This document shows, piece after piece, positions 24,650 through 31,900 of a stretch of 64,000 bases of DNA. The notes beneath the pieces are model-generated. The model was not told the DNA's origin, did no database searches, and saw only the letters and a program-made list of their open reading frames with translations. Location of the stretch: positions 496,001-560,000 of the forward strand of contig JAALGZ010000021.1 of the NCBI GenBank assembly GCA_015227615.1, read 5' to 3'. This DNA is from Labyrinthula sp. Ha. Taxonomy: Eukaryota; Sar; Bigyra; Labyrinthulida; Labyrinthulaceae. Both the position numbers and the translations under genes were made by a program. Position 1 is the stretch's first letter; each line of letters begins with the position of its first letter.

Positions 24650-25760
24650 TTGACAGACTGTCTTGGAAACAAAAAGTGTTATTAGCAAATTGATGCCTGA
24701 TACTTCTAGTGAAAATGTATTTCTGTTAAACCAATATTTATATAGGGAAAAGTGAATGTGCTAAAGACTAGAGGCTTACCGTTAGGTTCAATTGTTTATC
24801 CTCGCAAAAGAATTTATATTATATTTACTGTTTTGGTTTATGTATTTTCTGTAAATGTATCAAAGAGCAGACTTCATGAAACTAGAGAGTGATTTAGAAA
24901 TTTCCAATACTTGGAGAGATATGTTTATGACAGGAATTTTTCTATTCCGTAACTCTCATATATTCTTCTTATTTTATTTAATATTCTCTGTGAATGCTTT
25001 TCATTTGATGGCTGAGCAAATCTCTTAGGTTATGGTGAAATAACCCTTAAGATCAAATATTGTAAGAAAAAAGATATTTCCATACCAAGAAATAGATCTT
25101 TCAATATATATATTACTTTTTCTAGTTCCTATTTTGGGAAGTTTCATTCTTGGGTAGATTTTGCCTGTATTTTCTCGTTGATTTCTTGTAGAAGAAAGTT
25201 TCTTTAGGTTTAAGTTGCTCTTGTTGTAACTAAAATATTTAATTTACTTTTAGTTTCTTATATGCTCATCTAAAGAGAAGATGTCTATGAAATAATAAAT
25301 CTACGTGGTCCAATGTACTTGATTGTAATCACAATATTCTTTTTTAATCAAAACAATTTCAGATCAATCTTGAAAGGTACAAAACCATCGAAACTCATCT
25401 ACCAAGGGCAAGCATTGTATGATGGGTTTCACAGAATAGGTGATCTAAATACACTATCTCAGATATTTACAATTCAAATTGGTGTTTCTCTCTTTGATTA
25501 ATCAGAGCCATCAAATTATTTTTTTATAGTATCATCTGAAAAAGAGATATGTTTATTCTTATCTGGTACTCATATTAAAGGAAATTGATTCTAGAAATAT
25601 TTTTCATATATAGTTATGGTTTATTCTGAGGAACTAAGAAACGTCAAAGGAAGAAAAATTGATTTTTTGAAGCTAAACCTAGATGAAAACAAACATTTGT
25701 TTCTATGAAATAACCTATTGGGAAAGTAAATGAACGCAAGAGAGAATAATTACATTTATC
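24650..25760 (+). pseudogene. Multi-pass membrane protein family, decayed copy C
   Basis: This stretch aligns in order with copies A (10,199) and B (39,623): the Cys-rich start (DCLGNKKCY), a loop followed by hydrophobic segments, GYGEIT with DISIPRN (GFGEIT and DFSIPRD in copy B), and ILKGTKPSKLIYQGQALYDG (LLEGSYTAKLRYQGKILHE in copy B). Divergence is much greater than between A and B and the frame is interrupted many times, so this is the oldest of the three copies. Its partner, the minus-strand gene at 25,958-26,677, is intact. Confidence 0.65.
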
Positions 25761-25957
25761 TCCGTTAATGAAGTTAGATTGAAGACTTGTGTTCTTGGAT
25801 TGAGGGATTGGGACTTTGAATAGAAGAATTAGATTATAAGACAAGTTTGAAGTCAAAATATTTTATAACGTGAAAAAAACCTGAATAAGGTTATGATTAA
25901 AATAAACTTTCACTTAAGAATAATATAGGAATAAAAAACAAAAAACTTATAATTATA

Positions 25958-26677
25958 TTAGCTTTCAAGAAAACCAAGCGCCATTAAAACGCTATTAGGA
26001 TCCATAGGCTTGATTGAGAAAAACTGTGAAACTTCAGGTGTCAATATAAACCAATAATCTTCCTTAAACCCAGAATAATATTTTCCAGGAAGATGAAATT
26101 GAGAGGAAATATCAATTGCTTCAATGTCATCTTTTTGAACATAATATGACTGAACCGTTTCAAGAGCATATTGTTCTTTTTGTTTCCAACCAAAAGCAGT
26201 ATAGAAACAGTTTTCATATTCTTTACTGATATTATTTCTCCGGTGAAAGAAAAAACCATTATCATCTACAACTACACTTTGAGTCATAAGTTCTTTTATT
26301 TCAGGTTGTTTACCATAAAAGTTTTCTTTAAGGTGTGAAAAAACAGTGCATTTCATGATCCAAAGAATAAGTAATAATAATTCTTTGAGGAAAGCCAAAG
26401 GAAGACACAGGAGAGCACCAAGTTTCATTACCCAAACAAATAACATGCTTTCGTCTGGCATATAACATATAAATATCAAGAAAAGAAAACCACAGCTGGA
26501 TCGAAAAGCTGGACAGTTCCTGTTTAGATGTTTGAGTCTAGACTTGTCAGCAACCTCAACCATACGCACACCAACAGTCGAATAAGGGAGTTCATGTTCT
26601 TCCATATAGGAAAAGTATTCATTGAGAACAAATTCTCTTATTTCCTCTGTGGGTGGAAATTTGTCAAACAAACTCAT
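25958..26677 (-). CDS. Membrane-associated protein of unknown family (intact copy C)
   Basis: The frame is 239 aa, from ATG (MSLFDKFPPTEEIREFVL) to TAA. The N-terminal about 55 residues are soluble and charged. Two strongly hydrophobic segments follow (FLFLIFICYMPDESMLFVWV at about 64-83, then LLCLPLAFLKELLLLILWIM at about 89-108), and a soluble C-terminal half runs from about 110 to 239 (FSHLKENFYG, VVVDDNGFFFHRRNNISKEY, LTPEVSQFFSIKP). This suggests a membrane hairpin with both ends on the same side. No known domain is recognised. Decayed paralogs lie at 12,087-12,778 and 41,520-42,200, always convergent with a copy of the multi-pass membrane gene, so the two probably moved as one duplicated unit. 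This is the only intact copy here. Its 5' end lies 141 bp from the 5' LTR at 26,819, so its promoter may have been affected by that insertion. Confidence 0.75.
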   Translation of the reverse strand: MSLFDKFPPTEEIREFVLNEYFSYMEEHELPYSTVGVRMVEVADKSRLKHLNRNCPAFRSSCGFLFLIFICYMPDESMLFVWVMKLGALLCLPLAFLKELLLLILWIMKCTVFSHLKENFYGKQPEIKELMTQSVVVDDNGFFFHRRNNISKEYENCFYTAFGWKQKEQYALETVQSYYVQKDDIEAIDISSQFHLPGKYYSGFKEDYWFILTPEVSQFFSIKPMDPNSVLMALGFLES

Positions 26678-26818
26678 AATTTACTGTAATTTTTTTGGGA
26701 TCTTTAGTTATCTTCTTACTTTGTTTGCACAAACTAGAATAGCATAATATTCAAATATTACTATAAACACAGTGGTACATTACCAATACTGGGAAAGCAT
26801 TAAATTGACTTTGAGAAA

Positions 26819-27050
26819 TGTCGTGAAACGACCCGAGATACACGAGATACACGCAATACACGCAATGTAAATGTAATGCACACCAATGTGTGTACTTTCC
26901 CCGAGTGGCATACTTATGCTATACAAACTGAGGGCTGAGGTCTTGTAATATTGGACCGTTGACATAAGCTTTCCAGAACAGACAACTTAACCGTTAATAG
27001 CTTTAATTCAAGAATCTCATTTCATTAAATTTAGTGTACACGCAAAGACA
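26819..27050 (+). repeat. 5' LTR of element 1
   Basis: 232 bp, from TGTCGTGAAACG to CGCAAAGACA, and I read it as identical to 34,762-34,993. Near its start it has a short internal repeat of the unit gatacac/caatacac (26,836-26,865). Confidence 0.97.
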
Positions 27051-27062
27051 TTATTCGAATAA
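27051..27062 (+). promoter_or_regulatory. Perfect 12-bp palindrome at the primer-binding position of element 1
   Basis: TTATTCGAATAA directly abuts the 5' LTR, where a primer-binding site is expected. It lacks the TGG start that pairs with a tRNA CCA end. It could be a dimer-forming or hairpin signal, or pair with an internal tRNA region. Function is inferred from position only. Confidence 0.5.
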
Positions 27063-27078
27063 CGTGCTGTTTATTGAA

Positions 27079-28845
27079 ATGGAATCAAATAGCCCAGATA
27101 AAGAAACAGATGTTATCCCAGGTACACCTGCCAAAGCTACAGAGCAGGACCCTATACCTTCAAACTCTTCAAATCAGACTCCACTTCCCGTCCCTACTCA
27201 ATCCACGGAGGATTTTCCACATACAAGAAGCAAAGGAACGCAGTCGCTATTCGGTTCTGATGTATTGGAGAGCCTGGACCGTGTTACAAGAGAAAGGAAG
27301 AAGATGGAAAAGATGCTACAGGAAATGGACTTGAGGAAGAAGGATCTTCAGATGATCGAAACGTCTATCACTGAGAAACACGATGCTTTTAAACAAGACC
27401 AGATCTCATTGAAGGAAAAGGCTCAGACAAAAGAAAAGGTGCCAGAAGTCAAAAATGAAAAGCCTCTGGACCTTCCTCCAGAAGAAGCATATTCCAACAC
27501 AAAAGACGATACGGAGACTTTTTCAGAAATGGAGGAGGAGTTAACGGAGAAGCTTTCAAAGAAGGATGATGAGTCTAGAGCACTTTCAGACAACAATAAC
27601 GCTATTACCGAAGTAGATGATAAGTCAAACTACACTCTGGTCTCTAGCTCAAACCCAGATCCTTGGTCCGAAACTGGAAGCGATGTGGTCGACAAATTTG
27701 CTTGGAAGAAGAAACATGGAGCACACCAGTTTGAATACAACCCTCCTCAAAACAGCGTGGGAGGATTTCCTCTGGTTCAATTCCCATTGCCAGAAAAGTT
27801 GAAAGACCTTACTGCTCCCTCCATCGACTCCTTTTTACACGAATTTAAGACGATATCCCAATGTGTTCCAACTCTCACGGTGCAAAGTCTGCTGAGCAAG
27901 AAAGCGGCTGACGCGCTAGAATTAAGAGGTGTGGACATGTCCAGTGGCAGAAACATTATTCAATATCTTACACAGCATCTACAGAAGAGTGAATCGCGCA
28001 AACGGTTTACGTGCCTCTCTCAACTTGAAAAAACTTTAAGATGGCCTACAGCGAAGATGTCCGTGGACGACCAGGTCTACGAGTTCTTTGATAGTATTTT
28101 CCAGTGTCTTAAGTATCTCGATGAACAGGAGATGAAAACGCACAATAAGCGTATTTTGAAGATTATTTTCAAGAAACTTCCCGAAGTACTTAATTATAGT
28201 CTGGACGAATTTGTTTTGACATCCAAGAGCAAGAGCTTATCATCTTTAAAAAGAATTATTATGTCAAGACGCCACAGTTTGGTGGATAACTCTTTTGCCG
28301 CTCAGAGAGTTGAGGTCAAGAAGGAATCCAGGCATTTACCGAAGCAGAGGAACGTTACGCGAAAGATTAAAGCTTCAACCAGTTCTAACACAGTTACATC
28401 CAACTCTTCAACAAAAACCTCTAAACCTGAAGTATCAACGAAGAACCCTACAGTCAGTAGACTCGGGGATAAGGCCACCAGAATATCCCTCCAACTCTAT
28501 CATCCAGGGGAGAATAAAATGATCCCAGTTAAAGGCATCACGGACACTGGATCCGATTTAAACGTGGCTAATTTGAAAAAGTTGGAGCCCTTTATTTTAA
28601 GCAGTGAACCTCCGAGGAAGATCAAGAATATTAAATTCCCTAACGACACCATGGTTCCAGTACTTAAAGTCAGTAGGGTCAAGGTTACATTAGTCCAGGA
28701 GAATTTTAAACTCGACCTTGGAACAGTCCTCTTTTTCGTCGTCGACTCCCCTATTTGGAACGACGTTATTATTGGGGTTAACACGTTGGAGGAGAACGGA
28801 GTTACTTTACAGTTGAAGCATGCTCCAAAATGTGAGGAAAAATAG
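27079..28845 (+). CDS. Element 1 Gag-protease polyprotein
   Basis: The frame is 588 aa from the ATG at 27,079. The open frame extends upstream into the LTR but has no earlier ATG. Residues about 70-125 are Lys/Glu-rich and predicted coiled coil. A Gag-like helical region follows at about 240-410 (FLHEFKTISQCVPTL, VDDQVYEFFDSIFQCL). No CCHC zinc knuckle is seen, unlike in the 43-51 kb element. The C-terminus carries a retropepsin: ITDTGSDLN with the catalytic Asp at about residue 489, and the flap/core end DVIIGVNTLEENG. Gag would form the particle and the protease would process the polyprotein. The pol frame follows 66 bp downstream in the same reading frame, an arrangement in which some retroelements use termination read-through to make Gag-Pol. 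Confidence 0.9.
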   Translation: MESNSPDKETDVIPGTPAKATEQDPIPSNSSNQTPLPVPTQSTEDFPHTRSKGTQSLFGSDVLESLDRVTRERKKMEKMLQEMDLRKKDLQMIETSITEKHDAFKQDQISLKEKAQTKEKVPEVKNEKPLDLPPEEAYSNTKDDTETFSEMEEELTEKLSKKDDESRALSDNNNAITEVDDKSNYTLVSSSNPDPWSETGSDVVDKFAWKKKHGAHQFEYNPPQNSVGGFPLVQFPLPEKLKDLTAPSIDSFLHEFKTISQCVPTLTVQSLLSKKAADALELRGVDMSSGRNIIQYLTQHLQKSESRKRFTCLSQLEKTLRWPTAKMSVDDQVYEFFDSIFQCLKYLDEQEMKTHNKRILKIIFKKLPEVLNYSLDEFVLTSKSKSLSSLKRIIMSRRHSLVDNSFAAQRVEVKKESRHLPKQRNVTRKIKASTSSNTVTSNSSTKTSKPEVSTKNPTVSRLGDKATRISLQLYHPGENKMIPVKGITDTGSDLNVANLKKLEPFILSSEPPRKIKNIKFPNDTMVPVLKVSRVKVTLVQENFKLDLGTVLFFVVDSPIWNDVIIGVNTLEENGVTLQLKHAPKCEEK

Positions 28846-28911
28846 GAAGTAGGCGGGGAGAGATGCGGCAATCTTCACCCTCAGCCAATACAACTTAGCC
28901 CTGGCCGGTCA

Positions 28912-31900
28912 ATGAAGGAACTGAAAACGAAGGTTTTTATGGATTCACACGACGTTTTATTCAACAAAGAACATTTCAACAAACAAGTTACTGCATACAC
29001 ATTTGTAATCGTGGTAGCACCTCCGTTCAGGTGGAGGGAGATATTTCAGTTCTTTACAGGACATGACTTCAGGCTGGGAGACTCTATTATTTTAGTTCAG
29101 AATATTTTACCGACATTTGCTTCAAGATCTATCGTATTTCAATCGAACGGATACAGAGCTTTTATCTTTTTCAATCAAAGAATGAAAGCAGTTCACTTTA
29201 ACTTTCAGAAAAACACGGATGTTGTCGAAGTAAACGCAGATGTAGAACAGGCAATCACGACCATCGTTCAGGATCTCGTTAGGGGCACGCCATTCACTCT
29301 AGAATGGGCCCCCACACCTTTATCACCCAGCTCAGTGCTCAGCCATCATGCTAGACAAGCAGCTCAGGTGTCGAACATTAAAGGTATCCCTTTCGACGAA
29401 GTTGAAGATGAACATTTTGAAAATCTAGAGAAGGCCCAAGCAGCAGTGCCTCCTATCCTCATATCCAATATGGTAGATAACATACCTGAGGAGTTCAATG
29501 AAGTGGGGATAGGAGAGGGCAATATTTCTGTTTCCGAAGAAGATGTATTACTTTCAGAATCTATTCAAGAGAAAATATCTATGTCAACTCTTTCTAACCC
29601 TTCCAAAGATTTGTTGTTGACAGTTTTACAACAGAATAAGAACGCGCTTGGACTCAAGCAGTCCAACGCGCAGATGTCATTAATGACTCCTATTACAGTC
29701 ACCCTTAAACCAGGTTCTCGCGTTTTACGTTCCGACGGGTATCATCTAGCCCCGGAACAAGAGGACTTTTTGGAACTTAAGTTCAAAGCACTGCAGGATG
29801 CTGGGATCGTAGAACCCGCTAAAAATCCCATCTGGGGGCATCCAGTGTTTGTTGTTCCAAAAAAGATGGCAAAACCGGAGGGATGGGCAGCTTATTCTAA
29901 TGCTGAAAAAGAAAAATGGAAGACTGCAAATATCTTGAATCGACACCGCATGGTGTCGAACATGATTAGGCTCAACAGGATCACCGTTCCGACAAGTCTC
30001 AACCTTCCGAACCTAGAGAGACAACTTCTCTCGGTCAAGGGTTCAAAGATTTATGCGACCTTGGACATCCTTTCAGGTTTCGACTTCTTAGAAACCGAGG
30101 AGAGCTCCAAGGATATCTTTACCCTAGTTACCAGAAGATCCGCGTGGCGACTTAGAGGAGCACCCATGGGGTGGATGAATACTCCTGCCCTCTTCTGTGA
30201 CCGAGTTGTTAACGAGGTTGTTGACGGAATTGAGAAGTTGTTCGGACGGAGAACCAACGGGGTCATCTGTTGGCTCGACGATCTGTTGGTCTACGCCGAA
30301 TCAGAACAGAAATTGATCGACATGCTTAAACTTTTATTCATTCAGGCTGCAAAAATGAGGGTTAGATTTAACCTAAGAAAGTGTGACTTTGCTGTCAGCA
30401 CCACAATATGGTGTGGGAGGCAGGTGAAGAACGGTTACTGGAATTTTTCTCCAACCTTCTACGAGAAGGTCCTCTCAATGGAGAAGCCGAGGTACCGCCA
30501 TCAAGTGGCGCAAATTGTTTATCTGGCAAATTGGCTCAGTCCCAATATTCCCAAGCTTGCGGAATTAAGGAAGCCATTCGCTCACTTTGCAAACCTCGAA
30601 GGAAAAAAGTTAGTTGATATTGAAAAACTCAAGGAGGAGGTACAATGGACAGATGAATTGGAGGATGCGTATTCTAGGCTTAAAAGCGCGATCGTAGAAG
30701 CGAGCAAAAGATTTTTGGCGGCCTATGATTCAAAGAGTCCACTTCTGTTATTCACTGACTCGTCTTACGATGTGTGGTCCATGGCAATCTTTCAGGATGA
30801 ACATAAAAATATTAGCAATGACATTAGGACGCTTGCTCCTAAGCCATTGATGTTTTTAAGCGGTACATTTACAGCGAGTGAGTTGCGTTGGCACATCGCA
30901 AGCAAGGAGCTTTATCCTATTATCTACGCCTTTGAGAGGGTGGGTTTTCTGTTGAGGACTCACCCTGGCGGTTTATTTGTTTACACCGATCACCGAGCCC
31001 TGTTGTCGATCCTAAGAGTAAAAGAAAACGAGAAGAGGATCTACTGGGATCGCCTGTACAGATGGGCGATCCGTCTTCAATCAGTAGACCTAACAGTATT
31101 TCATATCCCGTCGAGGGACAATTTTGTTAGTGACCTTCTCACTCGTTGGGCTGTGGAGTCGAAGCCCCTAGTCGCGAGGGTGACAATGGGGATCACCAAT
31201 AGCCTAGTATTTCACGAAGATGCTGAGGATGATATTGTGTTGCGCACAGATCTTGAAGATACGGACGAGGCAGCTACGCCTACAATAGCGCAACTTTCCG
31301 AGGGTTCTGGTTTTGGCCTCCAACACTTTGATGAGGTGGATTTTGAGGATATTGATGAAGGTATTAAATACGAAAGCAGCGTCTCCAGGCTCTTCTACAC
31401 GCCAGAGGAGACGGTGGAGCACTACTGCGCACGCCTTTCCAGCGGGGGAGGACACGGGGACCAATCGCGGCAGCCGGATCACGAAGGTAGCGCACTGGAG
31501 CGCCCCCATCAGACCCCGGGGTCACCAAGGTGGGTAAACGCCGTAGATGAGACAATACCGAGTGACATCCACTCGATCGTCGAGGAGCTCTTTACAGAGC
31601 ATATTTCATACCTCTCTCCTTTCTACTATGGAAAATGGAGTCACTTGCACGACAAGGTTATTGCTAAGCATCAGGCTAAGCTACCCGAGGAGTTCAAGCA
31701 ATCTTGTGAAGCAAAAGACGAACTCTTATATTTTCAAGGCAAGTTAGTGGTCCCCAGGACCGTTGCCGCTCGATTTATAGTGATAAATCACACGGCGAAG
31801 GCTCATCCGAGCAGGAGAGCTGAGATGCTTTTTCTAAAAGAGGTTTATTTTCATGGTATCCAACCGAAGGATTTAAAGCTGTTGATTAGGAGTTTCAGAA

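Noticed and set aside
26780-26965. 60-aa minus-strand frame repeated at 34,714-34,908
   Set aside because: It is the antisense of the LTR, present twice because the LTRs are identical.
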